The notes beneath the pieces were generated by a model. The model was given only the letters and a program-made list of their open reading frames with translations. It was not told where the DNA came from and searched no databases. A stretch of 64,000 nt of DNA, taken from positions 1,437,912 through 1,501,911 of the forward strand of contig NZ_RCZB01000001.1 in NCBI RefSeq assembly GCF_006438785.1, in the 5' to 3' direction. The translations under genes were made by a program, and so were the position numbers. Positions 1-10,155 of this stretch are shown here, in pieces (position 1 is the first letter of the stretch; every line of letters begins with the position of its first letter). The stretch comes from Rhodanobacter glycinis (GTDB lineage: Bacteria; Pseudomonadota; Gammaproteobacteria; Xanthomonadales; Rhodanobacteraceae).

Positions 1-1039
1 TGCGCGTGCCCATGATGCCGGGGATCGCGCAGGCGAAACTCGACAGCAGCGGGATGAACGAGCGCCCGGTCAGCCCCACCGACAGCATCAGGCGATCGAG
101 CAGGAACGCCGCACGCGGCAGGTAGCCGGATTCCTCCAGTATCAGGATAAAGAGGAACAGCACCAGGATGACCGGCAGGAAGCCGAGCACGGTGCCGATG
201 CCGCCGAACAGGCCGTTGGTGACCAGGCTCTGCAACGGCCCCGCCGGCATCAACGCGGCGACGTGCTCACCCAGCCAGCCGAAGCCGCCGCCTATCAGGT
301 CGCTCATCGGCTTGCCCGCGGCATACACCGCCTGGAACACCAGGAACATCACCACCGCGAGAATCAGCAGCCCGAACACCGGGTGCAACGCCCAGCGATC
401 GAGTGCATCGTCGAACACCGCCGTGGTGCGCGGCATCGCCACGGTCGCCGTCAGGATTTCGCGCACCTGCGCATGCAGGTCGGCACGGCTGGCCGCGTCA
501 TCCGGCTGCGCCAGCGCCGCGGTGGGCACTTCGCCGTCAACCCGTTCGATCAGCGCCTTCGCGCCGCCACGCTTCACCGCGATGGTCTCCACCACCGGCA
601 GACCGAGCCGGCGCTGCAGCTCCGGCACGTCGATGACGATGCCGCGCTGACGCGCGGTGTCCATCATGTTCAGCGCCAGCACCACCGGCCGGCCAAGGCG
701 TTTGACCTCCAGCACGAAGCGCAAATGCAGGCGCAGGTTGGTGGCGTCGGCCACGCAGATGATCAGATCCGGCGCCGCCTCACCCGGGTAGGTGCCGGCG
801 CAGACGTCGCGGGTGATCTGTTCGTCCGGGCTGTTCGCCTCGAAGCTGTAGGTACCCGGCAGATCGAGAATCTGCAGCACCCGACCGGATGGCGCGGTGA
901 AGCGGCCTTCCTTGCGCTCGACGGTGACGCCGGCGTAGTTCGCCACCTTCTGCCGACCGCCGGTGAGCTGGTTGAACAGCGCGGTCTTGCCGCAATTCGG
1001 GTTGCCGACCAGGGCGATGCGCAGGGTCGAGGCACTCAT
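1..1039 (-). CDS. feoB: Ferrous iron transport protein B (N-terminal part, cut by window edge)
   Basis: FeoB is the GTPase-coupled inner-membrane Fe(II) transporter. The first ~346 residues are present. The G domain starts with MSASTLRIALVGNPNCGKT (G1/P-loop), followed by a G3-like DLPGTY and a G4-like NMMD. A helical linker then leads to the first hydrophobic segments (for example LLILAVVMFLVFQAVY) and the Gate-type stretch ending in CAIPGIMGT at the edge. The ATG overlaps the feoA stop codon as ATGA, so the two are translationally coupled. The family is usually ~600-770 residues, so about half lies outside the window. The gene is co-transcribed with feoA and presumably under the Fur box at 1295-1314. 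Confidence 0.97.
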   Translation of the reverse strand, partial: MSASTLRIALVGNPNCGKTALFNQLTGGRQKVANYAGVTVERKEGRFTAPSGRVLQILDLPGTYSFEANSPDEQITRDVCAGTYPGEAAPDLIICVADATNLRLHLRFVLEVKRLGRPVVLALNMMDTARQRGIVIDVPELQRRLGLPVVETIAVKRGGAKALIERVDGEVPTAALAQPDDAASRADLHAQVREILTATVAMPRTTAVFDDALDRWALHPVFGLLILAVVMFLVFQAVYAAGKPMSDLIGGGFGWLGEHVAALMPAGPLQSLVTNGLFGGIGTVLGFLPVILVLFLFILILEESGYLPRAAFLLDRLMLSVGLTGRSFIPLLSSFACAIPGIMGTR

Positions 1040-1281
1040 GCTGCCACCTCGCTGTGCACGCTGACCCGGGCTGCCTCGGCGCGACGCAGGGCAAAACGGG
1101 TGTAGCCGATCTGGATCAGCACCGGATCACCGCCCATCGGTCCGATCGCCACCACCCGCACCGGCTCGCCATCCACGAAACCGAGGTCACGCAGGCGTTG
1201 CGCAATCGGATCATCCGCATGCGCATCGTGCACGCGGTCAACCACGGCGGGAGCTCCTTTGGGCAAATCGGACAGGCGCAC
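1036..1281 (-). CDS. feoA: Ferrous iron transport protein A
   Basis: Small SH3-like cytosolic partner of FeoB, 81 residues, the usual family size (~75-85). The chosen start is GTG at 1281, which gives VRLSDLPKGAPA, the typical FeoA N-terminus; a GAGAGG Shine-Dalgarno lies 7 nt upstream. The core RDLGFVDGEPVRVVAIGP is the FeoA fold signature. The reading frame stays open far upstream, but that part is non-coding in character and crosses the promoter and Fur box, so a longer start is unlikely. It overlaps feoB by 4 bases. Confidence 0.93.
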   Translation of the reverse strand: MRLSDLPKGAPAVVDRVHDAHADDPIAQRLRDLGFVDGEPVRVVAIGPMGGDPVLIQIGYTRFALRRAEAARVSVHSEVAA

Positions 1282-1294
1282 GGGGCGGCCTCTC

Positions 1295-1314
1295 AAATAA
1301 GAATTGTTCGCATT
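1295..1314. promoter_or_regulatory. Fur box overlapping the feoAB -10 element
   Basis: The 20-base site AAATAAGAATTGTTCGCATT matches 17 of 20 positions of the gammaproteobacterial Fur consensus AAATGAGAATTATTCTCATT. On the minus strand a TACAAT -10-like hexamer (1317 down to 1312) overlaps its edge. Fe-Fur bound here would block RNA polymerase access to feoAB. The divergent gene liuC starts about 85 bases away on the other side. Confidence 0.85.
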
Positions 1315-1399
1315 GTAGCCCTTTGTCCATTCCGCTGCATCAGGGCCACGTCCCGTTGATGGGCAGCGTTTATCATGGAAATCTTTGCGGGGACGACCG

Positions 1400-2200
1400 A
1401 TGACCGATTCCATCCTCAGCGAACGTCGTGGTGCGGTCGCCTGGCTCACCCTGAACCGTCCGCAGATCCACAACGCGTTCGACGATGCACTGATCGCCGC
1501 ACTCACCGAAGCACTCGCCCAGGCAGACGCCGACCCGGCCGTGCGTGCGGTGGTGCTCAGCGGCAACGGCAGCTGCTTCTCCGCCGGCGCCGACCTCAAC
1601 TGGATGCGCGGCATGGCCAGCGCCAGCGAGCAGGAAAACCGCGAGGATTCGCTGCGTCTGGCGCGGCTGATGCGCAATCTCCAATTCCTGTCCAAGCCGA
1701 CCGTCGCGCGGGTCAATGGCGCCGCCTATGGCGGTGGCGTCGGCCTGGTCGCCTGCTGCGACATCGCGATCGGTGTCGACACCGCCAAGTTCGCGCTGTC
1801 GGAAGTAAAGCTGGGACTGGTGCCGGCGGTGATCTCGCCGTATGTGATCGCCGCGATCGGCCTGCGCGAGGCGCGCCGGCTGTTCATCACCGGCGAAGTA
1901 TTCGATGCCGCCACCGCGGCGCGCATCGGCCTGCTGCATGCCGCCGTGCCAGCCAGCGAACTGAATGAAAGCATCGAACGCCAGTTGTATCTGCTGGCAA
2001 AGGCCGGCCCGCAAGCCCAGCGCGAAGCGAAGCAGCTGGCCCTGCGCATCGGCGGTGCCGATCTGGCGCAAGCCGAACGCATCGACGCGGCCAACGCCGA
2101 GCTGATCGCCCGCCTGCGCATTTCCGAGGAAGGCCAGCACGGCCTCGGCGCGTTTCTCGACAAGCGTGCGCCTGCGTGGGTCGGTGGGAGCACCGCATGA
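1400..2200 (+). CDS. liuC: Enoyl-CoA hydratase/isomerase, probable methylglutaconyl-CoA hydratase
   Basis: Crotonase-fold protein of 266 residues. It likely hydrates 3-methylglutaconyl-CoA to HMG-CoA in leucine/isovalerate degradation. The sequence shows the oxyanion-hole segments CFSAGADLNWMRGMA and NGAAYGGGVGLVACCD, and the LiuC-like stretch SEVKLGLVPAVISPYV carrying the catalytic Glu region. Start ATG 1400 has a GCGGGGA ribosome site; an in-frame ATG at 1385 lacks one. The next gene starts in its stop codon, and liuD and liuE follow, which supports the leucine pathway rather than generic fatty-acid oxidation. Specificity is inferred from context and motif similarity. Confidence 0.88.
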   Translation: MTDSILSERRGAVAWLTLNRPQIHNAFDDALIAALTEALAQADADPAVRAVVLSGNGSCFSAGADLNWMRGMASASEQENREDSLRLARLMRNLQFLSKPTVARVNGAAYGGGVGLVACCDIAIGVDTAKFALSEVKLGLVPAVISPYVIAAIGLREARRLFITGEVFDAATAARIGLLHAAVPASELNESIERQLYLLAKAGPQAQREAKQLALRIGGADLAQAERIDAANAELIARLRISEEGQHGLGAFLDKRAPAWVGGSTA

Positions 2201-2715
2201 CCGAACACATCATCAACCTCGACCAGATCGAATTGCAGTCGGTCGATCCCGCGATGACACCCACCGGCAGCAACGCGGAAAGCTACGACATCCGCTGGGG
2301 CGAAATCGCCAGCCGTATCGGCGCGCGCAAGCTCGGCTACAACCTCACCGTGGTGGCGCCGGGCAAGCGCAATTGCCCGTTCCACAACCATCGCGTGGAA
2401 GAAGAGATGTTCTTCATCCTCGAAGGCAACGGCGAGCTGCGCTACGGCGACTCGCGCCATCCGCTGCGTGCCGGCGACATCATCGCCTGCCCGCCCGGCG
2501 GCCCGGAAACCGCGCACCAGATCATCAACACCGGCAGCGTCGAGCTGCGCTATCTCGCCGTCGGCACCAACGAAACCCCGGACATCTGCGAGTACCCAGA
2601 CTCCGGCAAGTACCTCGTTTTCGACGACAGCCTGCGTGATGCGGACGGCAAGCCGCGAAAATTCCGGGTACTCGGACGGCAGGCCCAATCGCTCGATTAC
2701 TGGGATGGCGAATAG
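2197..2715 (+). CDS. Cupin domain protein within the leucine degradation cluster
   Basis: A 172-residue single-cupin protein. Motif 1 is seen as FHNHRVEEEMFFILEGNGEL (two His and a Glu as likely metal ligands) and motif 2 as PPGGPETAHQIINTG. ATG 2197 overlaps the liuC stop (ATGA), with GGGAG six bases upstream, so it is translationally coupled to liuC. The cluster position suggests a link to branched-chain acyl-CoA catabolism, but no such role is established for this family. It could be a metal-dependent isomerase or dioxygenase, or a sensor. An in-frame ATG at 2176 is less likely because it sits inside liuC without a ribosome site. Confidence 0.85.
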   Translation: MTEHIINLDQIELQSVDPAMTPTGSNAESYDIRWGEIASRIGARKLGYNLTVVAPGKRNCPFHNHRVEEEMFFILEGNGELRYGDSRHPLRAGDIIACPPGGPETAHQIINTGSVELRYLAVGTNETPDICEYPDSGKYLVFDDSLRDADGKPRKFRVLGRQAQSLDYWDGE

Positions 2716-2817
2716 CCCCGACACGCGTTGTCATGCTGCGCCGCGCATCGGCGGCAACACCGCAATCTGTTAGTTTTACTGGCTTTGCATCGACACGAAC
2801 GGCTTCAAGGATTCTGC

Positions 2818-4821
<2,004 letters not shown>

Positions 4822-4882
4822 GCTTTTGAGCCTCTCTCCGCGTGGCTACCTGAGGGAGTCCCCTTGCGGGCGAGAGGGGTTG

Positions 4883-4960
4883 GGGTGAGGGTTCGGCCAG
4901 CGCGACACATTCGGGCAAGACCGAACCCTCATCCGCCCCTTCGGGGCACCTTCTCCCGGC
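4883..4960. repeat. REP-like palindromic intergenic element
   Basis: Between liuD and liuE, GGGTGAGGGTTCGG (4883-4896) is mirrored by CCGAACCCTCATCC (4921-4934), complementary at 13 of 14 positions. A stretch typical of dispersed proteobacterial intergenic repeats follows (CTTCGGGG, CTTCTCCCGG). It may act as a hairpin that attenuates or stabilises the liu transcript. A related remnant sits at 34096-34118. Confidence 0.6.
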
Positions 4961-4983
4961 CTCATGTTCTTCGGAGCTTCTTC

Positions 4984-5886
4984 ATGACCCCATCCAACCA
5001 CGTCCGCATCGTCGAAGTCGGCGCCCGCGACGGCCTGCAGAACGAGAAGACCCTGCTGCCAGCCGAGGTGAAGATCGCGCTGATCGACCGGCTGTCCTCG
5101 ACCGGCCTGCAAACTATCGAGGCCACCAGCTTCGTCAGCCCGAAATGGGTGCCGCAGCTGGCCGACGCGGCCGAGGTGTTCCGCGGTATCCGCAAGGTAC
5201 CGGGCGTGAGCTATCCAGTACTCGTGCCCAACCTGCAAGGTTATGCGCGGGCGCGTGAAGTCGGCGCCGGCGAGATCGCAATCTTCACCGCAGCGTCCGA
5301 AGCATTCAACCGCAAGAACATCAACGCCTCGATCGACGAGTCGATCGAGCGCTTCCTTCCCGTGATGGAACAAGCCCGGGCTGACGGCGTGCAGGTGCGC
5401 GGCTATGTCTCCACCGTGCTCGGCTGCCCCTATCAGGGCGAGGTGCCGATCAGCGATGTGGTGCGCGTGGCGCGTCGCATGCACGAACTCGGTTGCCACG
5501 AAATCTCGCTGGGCGACACCATCGGCGTCGGCACCCCGGCGAAAGCGCGCGCGATGCTGCACGCGGTGGCGCAGGAAGTGCCGATGGCGGCGCTGGCCGT
5601 ACATTTTCACGACACCTACGGTCAGGCGCTGGCCAATATCCTGGCCTGCCTCGAAGAAGGCGTGCGCGTGGTCGACAGCTCGGTCTCCGGCACCGGCGGC
5701 TGCCCGTACGCGAAGGGCGCTACTGGCAATGTAGCCAGCGAGGACGTGGTCTACATGCTGCACGGCATGGGCATCAACACCGGGATCGACCTGGACCTGC
5801 TGGTCGCTACTGGCGCCTGGCTGGCCGCGCAGCTGCACAAGGACACGGCCAGCCGGGTCACCCGCGCCCGCACGGCCATGACCTGA
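4984..5886 (+). CDS. liuE: Hydroxymethylglutaryl-CoA lyase
   Basis: Cleaves HMG-CoA to acetoacetate and acetyl-CoA, the last step of leucine degradation. It is 300 residues, normal for the family. The N-terminal metal and catalytic motif VEVGARDGLQNEK and the HMGL signature SGTGGCPYAKGATGN with the active-site Cys are both present. ATG 4984 was chosen because GGAG lies 7 bases upstream; an earlier in-frame start would read through the repeat element. It follows liuD in the same direction, so the cluster encodes the path from methylcrotonyl-CoA to acetoacetate minus the carboxylase beta subunit. Confidence 0.96.
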   Translation: MTPSNHVRIVEVGARDGLQNEKTLLPAEVKIALIDRLSSTGLQTIEATSFVSPKWVPQLADAAEVFRGIRKVPGVSYPVLVPNLQGYARAREVGAGEIAIFTAASEAFNRKNINASIDESIERFLPVMEQARADGVQVRGYVSTVLGCPYQGEVPISDVVRVARRMHELGCHEISLGDTIGVGTPAKARAMLHAVAQEVPMAALAVHFHDTYGQALANILACLEEGVRVVDSSVSGTGGCPYAKGATGNVASEDVVYMLHGMGINTGIDLDLLVATGAWLAAQLHKDTASRVTRARTAMT

Positions 5887-5947
5887 GTCACTCGCGAAAT
5901 CCCGACCCCGCTCGCTATCATCGGTTTTCGGCCGACGGGATGAAGCG

Positions 5948-7267
5948 ATGCGCACGAGCCTGATGATCTGGTGGCGGACGGCGACTGCCCTGCTGGTCCT
6001 GTTGTGCAGCCTTTCCGCGAGCGCTGCCACGGCGAAGGGCGACTGGCTGTTGCTGCCCGATCGCGTGTGGACCGGCGATGGCGATGCCGCGCATAGCGGC
6101 TGGGCCGTGCTGGTGCACGACGGTTCCATCGCTGCGGTGGGCCCGATCGCCTCCGTCACCGTACCCGCCGGAGTCCGGCGCGTGGAACTGCCCGGCGCCA
6201 CGCTCATCCCTGGCCTGATCGATCTGCACTCGCACCTGTTCCTGCATCCGTACAACGAGACGCTGTGGAACGACCAGGTGCTGACCGAGCCGCAGGATTA
6301 CCGCACGCTGGAGGCCGCCGCCCATGCGAAAGCCACCTTGCTGGCCGGCTTCACCAGCTTGCGTGACCTCGGCACCGAAGGCGCCGGCTATGCCGATGTA
6401 TCGGTGAAGCGCGCGATCGACGAAGGGCTGATCCCCGGCCCGCGACTGTTCGTGGCGACCCGCGCGATCGTCGCCACCGCCAGCTACGGGCCTGGCCCGC
6501 GCGGATTCCGTCCCGACCTCGATCTGCCCGGTGGCGCGCAGGAAATCAGCGGCGTCGATGCCGCGATGGCCGCGGTGCGCGAACAGGCGGCACGCGGCGC
6601 CGACTGGATCAAGATCTATGGCGACTATCGCGTCGGCCCCGGCGGTACCACCGTGCCCACCTTCACGCCCGCGGAGCTGAAAGCGCTGGTCGACACCGCG
6701 CATCAACTCGGCCGTCCGGTGGCCGTACATGCGGCCAGCGACGCCGGCGTGCGCATGGCGGTAGAAGCCGGCGTGGACAGCGTGGAGCACGGCTACGGCG
6801 CCAGCGAAACCACCTTCAAGTTGCTCAAGCAACACGGTACGGCTTACGAACCGACGCTGACCGCGGTCGAATCCACCGCCGAATATTTCGAACATTACGT
6901 ACCGGGCAAGAGTGCGCCGACCGAACGCATGCGCGAAGCCGAGCAGGCTTTCCGCACCGCGTTGAAGCTCGGCGTGACGATCGGCAACGGCAGCGATGTC
7001 GGCGTGTTCCGGCACGGCGACAACTGGCGCGAGCCGGCCGCGATGGTGGCCTATGGCATGACGCCCGTACAGGCGCTGCATGCCGCCACCGACGTGGCGG
7101 CGAAGATTCTGCGCCAGTCGCCACGTCTCGGCCGCATCGCTCCCGGCATGGACGCTGACCTCGCCGCGTTCAGTGGCGACCCCAGCACGCAGATCGACGC
7201 TCTGCAGCATCCGGTCTTCGTGATGAAGGACGGCATCTCCTATCGCACTCCCGAAGCAAATCCATGA
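5948..7267 (+). CDS. Secreted metal-dependent amidohydrolase
   Basis: Amidohydrolase-superfamily protein of 439 residues, similar in layout to imidazolonepropionase-like or Xaa-Pro dipeptidase-type amidohydrolases. An N-terminal signal peptide is seen (hydrophobic ALLVLLCSLSASA, likely cleavage after ASA), so the enzyme is probably periplasmic. Metal-ligand motifs are LIDLHSHLFLH (HxH), a Lys in DWIKIYGDYR, VAVHAAS (third His), VEHGYG (fourth His) and GNGSDVGVF (Asp). Its substrate cannot be read from the sequence. The stop overlaps the next gene as ATGA, so it heads a run of four close genes reaching 8943. Confidence 0.85.
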   Translation: MRTSLMIWWRTATALLVLLCSLSASAATAKGDWLLLPDRVWTGDGDAAHSGWAVLVHDGSIAAVGPIASVTVPAGVRRVELPGATLIPGLIDLHSHLFLHPYNETLWNDQVLTEPQDYRTLEAAAHAKATLLAGFTSLRDLGTEGAGYADVSVKRAIDEGLIPGPRLFVATRAIVATASYGPGPRGFRPDLDLPGGAQEISGVDAAMAAVREQAARGADWIKIYGDYRVGPGGTTVPTFTPAELKALVDTAHQLGRPVAVHAASDAGVRMAVEAGVDSVEHGYGASETTFKLLKQHGTAYEPTLTAVESTAEYFEHYVPGKSAPTERMREAEQAFRTALKLGVTIGNGSDVGVFRHGDNWREPAAMVAYGMTPVQALHAATDVAAKILRQSPRLGRIAPGMDADLAAFSGDPSTQIDALQHPVFVMKDGISYRTPEANP

Positions 7268-7752
7268 ACGACACATTCCATATCCGTCCGATCGAACCGT
7301 GCGACAACACAGCGATGGCCGCGATCATCCGCAGCGTGATGCCCGAGTTCGGCGCCGACGGCCCCGGTTTCGCGATCCACGATGCCGAAGTCGACACCAT
7401 GTACGAGGCGTATGCGCAGCCACGATCCAGCTACTTCGTGGTCGAGCGCGACGGCATGGTGATCGGTGGTGGCGGCGTCGCACCGCTGGAGAACGCCGAA
7501 GCGGACGTGTGCGAACTGCGCAAGATGTATTTCCTGCCGCAGGCGCGCGGCATCGGTGCCGGCTCCGCGATGATGCAGCGTTGCCTCGACGCAGCGCGTA
7601 CGCTTGGCTTCGCCCGTTGCTATCTGGAAACCCTGACCGGCATGGATGCGGCCCAGGCGCTGTACAAGCGCAGCGGCTTCACTGCGCTGTGCGCACCGAT
7701 GGGCGGCACCGGACATTTCAGCTGCGACCGCTTCTTCATCCGCGACCTGTGA
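7264..7752 (+). CDS. GNAT family N-acetyltransferase
   Basis: Compact single-domain acetyltransferase of 162 residues. The acetyl-CoA binding loop (motif A) is seen as QARGIGAGSAMMQRCL, followed by the beta-5 segment CYLETLTGMDAAQALYKRSGF typical of small-molecule or amino-acid N-acetyltransferases. It is translationally coupled to the upstream amidohydrolase by ATGA overlap. The substrate is unknown; hydrolase and acetyltransferase might act on the same amine-containing compound, which is only a positional inference. Confidence 0.85.
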   Translation: MNDTFHIRPIEPCDNTAMAAIIRSVMPEFGADGPGFAIHDAEVDTMYEAYAQPRSSYFVVERDGMVIGGGGVAPLENAEADVCELRKMYFLPQARGIGAGSAMMQRCLDAARTLGFARCYLETLTGMDAAQALYKRSGFTALCAPMGGTGHFSCDRFFIRDL

Positions 7753-7759
7753 GCAAGCC

Positions 7760-8362
7760 ATGAGCCGCCACGATCCACGCGTCGACGCCTATATCGCCAA
7801 ATCGGCCGAGTTCGCCCTGCCGATCCTCGAACACCTGCGCGCCGTGGTGCACGCCACCTGTCCGAGTGTCGAGGAAAGCCTGAAATGGAGCATGCCGTTC
7901 TTCAGCTACAACGGCGCACCGATGTGCATGATGGCCGCGTTCAAACAGCACTGTGGCTTCGGCTTCTGGCTGTCCAGACAAGTCGTCGGCAGCACGGCTG
8001 AGGACGGCATGGGCCAGTTCGGCAAACTCACTACGCTGAAGGATCTGCCGTCCCAAAAAGAACTCGCTGCGCACATCAAGAAAGCGATGACGTTGAACGA
8101 AGCCGGCGTGAAGCTGGCGCGCCCGAAAGCCTCAACCAAGCCAGCACCGACCTTGCCGGACGATCTGGCTGCCCTGCTCGCACAGAAAAAGCATGCGGCC
8201 GCGCGCAAGACCTACACGAGCTTCAGCCCCAGCGCGCAACGCGAATACGTCGACTGGATCGGCGAGGCGAAGACTGACGCCACCCGCCAGAAGCGCATCG
8301 CCACCACGCTGGAATGGCTGGCCGAAGGCAAACCGCGCAACTGGAAATACCTGACGTGCTGA
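7760..8362 (+). CDS. YdeI/OmdA family protein (DUF1801)
   Basis: A 200-residue protein. The N-terminal half has the DUF1801 fold (VEESLKWSMPFFSYNGAPM). The C-terminal half has the YdeI/OmpD-associated segment (TSFSPSAQREYVDWI and TTLEWLAEGKPRNWKY). Family members occur with acetyltransferases and have been linked loosely to bacteriocin or peptide resistance, but no biochemical role is settled. ATG 7760 begins 7 bases after the previous stop. Confidence 0.85.
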   Translation: MSRHDPRVDAYIAKSAEFALPILEHLRAVVHATCPSVEESLKWSMPFFSYNGAPMCMMAAFKQHCGFGFWLSRQVVGSTAEDGMGQFGKLTTLKDLPSQKELAAHIKKAMTLNEAGVKLARPKASTKPAPTLPDDLAALLAQKKHAAARKTYTSFSPSAQREYVDWIGEAKTDATRQKRIATTLEWLAEGKPRNWKYLTC

Positions 8363-8943
8363 AACCCACTATCCGCATCGCCCGCGACGAAGACGCCGCC
8401 GCCATTCATGCAATCTACGCACCCTCGATCACCGACGGTGTAGCCACGTTCGAGACCGAGCTGCCCGGCGTGGCGGCGATGCGAGAGCGTATTCGCACCC
8501 GCCTGCGGCATTACCCATGGCTGGTGTGGGAAGAAGATGGTGACGTGCTGGCCTATGCCTATGCCGGGCGTTTCCGCGAACGCGCCGCCTACGACTGGAT
8601 TGCCGAAACCTCGATCTATGTACGCGGCGACGCACATCGTCGCGGCATCGCACGTCGGCTCTACGGCGTACTGCTGGACACGATGCGATTGCAGGGCATC
8701 AACCAGGCCGTCGGTGTGATCACTCTACCCGGCACGATCAGCGTGGCTATGCACGAAGCGATGGGTTTCAGCGCCGCTGGCGTGTGGCGCCAGTGCGGCT
8801 ACAAGCTCGGGCAATGGTGGGACGTCGGCGTATGGCAGAAGGAATTGCAGCCTGCGGCATCTCCGCCGCAACCGATAACAGCTTTCCCGAAAATGATCGA
8901 GTCAATTGCGCTGCAGCGCTTGCTGTGCGCTCAGCCGGGTTGA
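8356..8943 (+). CDS. Phosphinothricin acetyltransferase-like GNAT
   Basis: GNAT protein of about 195 residues in the Pat/Bar branch, which acetylates phosphinothricin, methionine sulfone or related amino compounds. The diagnostic stretches are IHAIYAPSITDGVATFE, the motif A region VRGDAHRRGIARRLYG, GVITLPGTISVAMHEAMGF and GYKLGQWWDVGVWQKEL. GTG 8356 is preferred: it overlaps the previous stop by 7 bases and starts just before the conserved TIRIARDED. An ATG at 8314 would give 14 extra residues inside the upstream gene. The last ~30 residues exceed the usual family end. Confidence 0.83.
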   Translation: MLKPTIRIARDEDAAAIHAIYAPSITDGVATFETELPGVAAMRERIRTRLRHYPWLVWEEDGDVLAYAYAGRFRERAAYDWIAETSIYVRGDAHRRGIARRLYGVLLDTMRLQGINQAVGVITLPGTISVAMHEAMGFSAAGVWRQCGYKLGQWWDVGVWQKELQPAASPPQPITAFPKMIESIALQRLLCAQPG

Positions 8944-8954
8944 CCCCCGAAAAG

Positions 8955-8981
8955 GACAGGCCCGCCATTGGCGGGCCTGTC
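8955..8981. terminator. Perfect 12-bp hairpin between convergent genes
   Basis: GACAGGCCCGCC (8955-8966), a 3-base loop, and the exact complement at 8970-8981 form a strong stem between the acetyltransferase (+) and the rcnB-like gene (-). There is no U-tract, so it could be a bidirectional weak terminator or mRNA end-stabiliser. Confidence 0.6.
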
Positions 8982-9021
8982 GTCAGCACTTACCGTACCG
9001 GCGAGCTCGCACGTTCGCGCA

Positions 9022-9468
9022 TCAATGATTCGCAAGGATGCTCGCGATGATGCCGGTAGTGATCGCGACCAGCAGGAAGTCCCCGTTGTCGCTGCGCACA
9101 TAACGATAGCCGCGCGGCGGCTGGCGCAAATGATGGCTGCGCCAGTCGGTCACGACATAGGAGCCGCCACGGTACTCTCTCGGCACATAGCCGCCCCGCT
9201 TGTACCAGCCTTCATGACGACCGCGGTCGTACATGCCGCGATAGTTCCGGGCATGGCCGCGATTACCGCGATTCTGGTCGTGATTCCCCCGGTCCTGATA
9301 CTGACCGCGATTACCCCGGTTCCGACCGTGATTGCCCTGATCCTTACCCTGGTCCTGATGCTGCTGCTGGTCGCGATAATCCTGAGCCGACGGTTGCGCC
9401 ACCGCGGAGGCAACGGAAAACATCAACAATGCGCCACAGACCACCCACATACGCCGTTGCTTGTGCAT
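9022..9468 (-). CDS. RcnB-family periplasmic protein, copy 1
   Basis: A 148-residue secreted protein with an N-terminal signal peptide (hydrophobic GALLMFSVASAVAQ). A low-complexity linker rich in Asn, Gly, Arg, His and Gln follows (NHGRNRGNRGQ-type repeats). The C-terminal RcnB domain is RGGYVPREYR...YVVTDW...LRQPPRGYRYV, ending in a hydrophobic tail LLVAITTGIIASIL. E. coli RcnB is a periplasmic factor in nickel/cobalt efflux balance, but family members without nearby rcnA, as here, have no defined role. It is a paralogue of the protein encoded by the next gene upstream, at 9646-10155. Confidence 0.85.
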   Translation of the reverse strand: MHKQRRMWVVCGALLMFSVASAVAQPSAQDYRDQQQHQDQGKDQGNHGRNRGNRGQYQDRGNHDQNRGNRGHARNYRGMYDRGRHEGWYKRGGYVPREYRGGSYVVTDWRSHHLRQPPRGYRYVRSDNGDFLLVAITTGIIASILANH

Positions 9469-9538
9469 GACTCTTCACCTCAGGGATGGACGAGAGCCGG
9501 ACAGCAGCTCTTGCCGGGATGCGTTCGGAGAATTCCGA

Positions 9539-9570
9539 AGGGTTGGCGATCTCGAAAGATCGCCAACCCT
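9539..9570. terminator. Perfect 14-bp hairpin with CGAA tetraloop
   Basis: AGGGTTGGCGATCT (9539-9552), loop CGAA, exact complement 9557-9570. It lies between the two rcnB-like genes and probably ends or protects the transcript of the upstream copy; no U-tract follows. Confidence 0.65.
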
Positions 9571-9645
9571 GCAAGCACTATCTGTGTTGAGAAGCCTCGC
9601 GCACGTGAATATTTCCGTGAAGCGATTTCACATCGGGTTCCGGCA

Positions 9646-10155
9646 TCAGTGCGAAAGCAGGATGTCGGCGATGATGCCGCTGGCGATCGCCACCAGCAGG
9701 AACTGGCCATCGTCACCACGCACGTAGCGATAGCCATATGGCGGCTGGCGCAGGTGATAGACCTGCCAGTCATCGACTACGTAGCGACGGTCGCGGTATT
9801 CGGCCGGAATGTACCCGCCACGCTTGTACCAGCCCTCGTGCCGGCCACGGTCGTGCCTCACGTAATAGCCGCGATGGTCGTCACGGTCGTAGCGAACCTG
9901 GCGATCCCGGTCATGACCACGGTCGCCGCGATCATTCCAGTCACGGTCACGGTCATGGCCATTGTCGCCGCGACCATGCCTGTCCTGGTCGCCGTGCCTG
10001 CCATGGTTGCCGTTGCCGTTGCCGTTGCCATGATCACCATGCCAGCTCTGATCATCCTGCTGGCCGCGATCGTCATGCTTCGGCGCCGGGCTGGCCGCCG
10101 CCGCAGTGGCGGCACACAGCAGGCCGCCGGCAAGCAGAATCAGGTACTTTTTCAT
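9646..10155 (-). CDS. RcnB-family periplasmic protein, copy 2
   Basis: A 169-residue secreted protein: signal peptide MKKYLILLAGGLLCAATAAA, an Asp/His/Arg/Gly-rich low-complexity segment of ~70 residues (DRHGRGDNGHDRDRDW type), then the RcnB domain GGYIPAEYRDRRYVVDDW and PPYGYRYVRGDDGQFLL with the same hydrophobic C-terminal tail. The domain is closely related to the neighbouring copy, so this is a tandem duplication whose linkers have diverged in composition. The start at MKKYL gives a clean signal peptide. The His/Asp-rich linker could bind divalent metal, which is an inference. Confidence 0.86.
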   Translation of the reverse strand: MKKYLILLAGGLLCAATAAAASPAPKHDDRGQQDDQSWHGDHGNGNGNGNHGRHGDQDRHGRGDNGHDRDRDWNDRGDRGHDRDRQVRYDRDDHRGYYVRHDRGRHEGWYKRGGYIPAEYRDRRYVVDDWQVYHLRQPPYGYRYVRGDDGQFLLVAIASGIIADILLSH

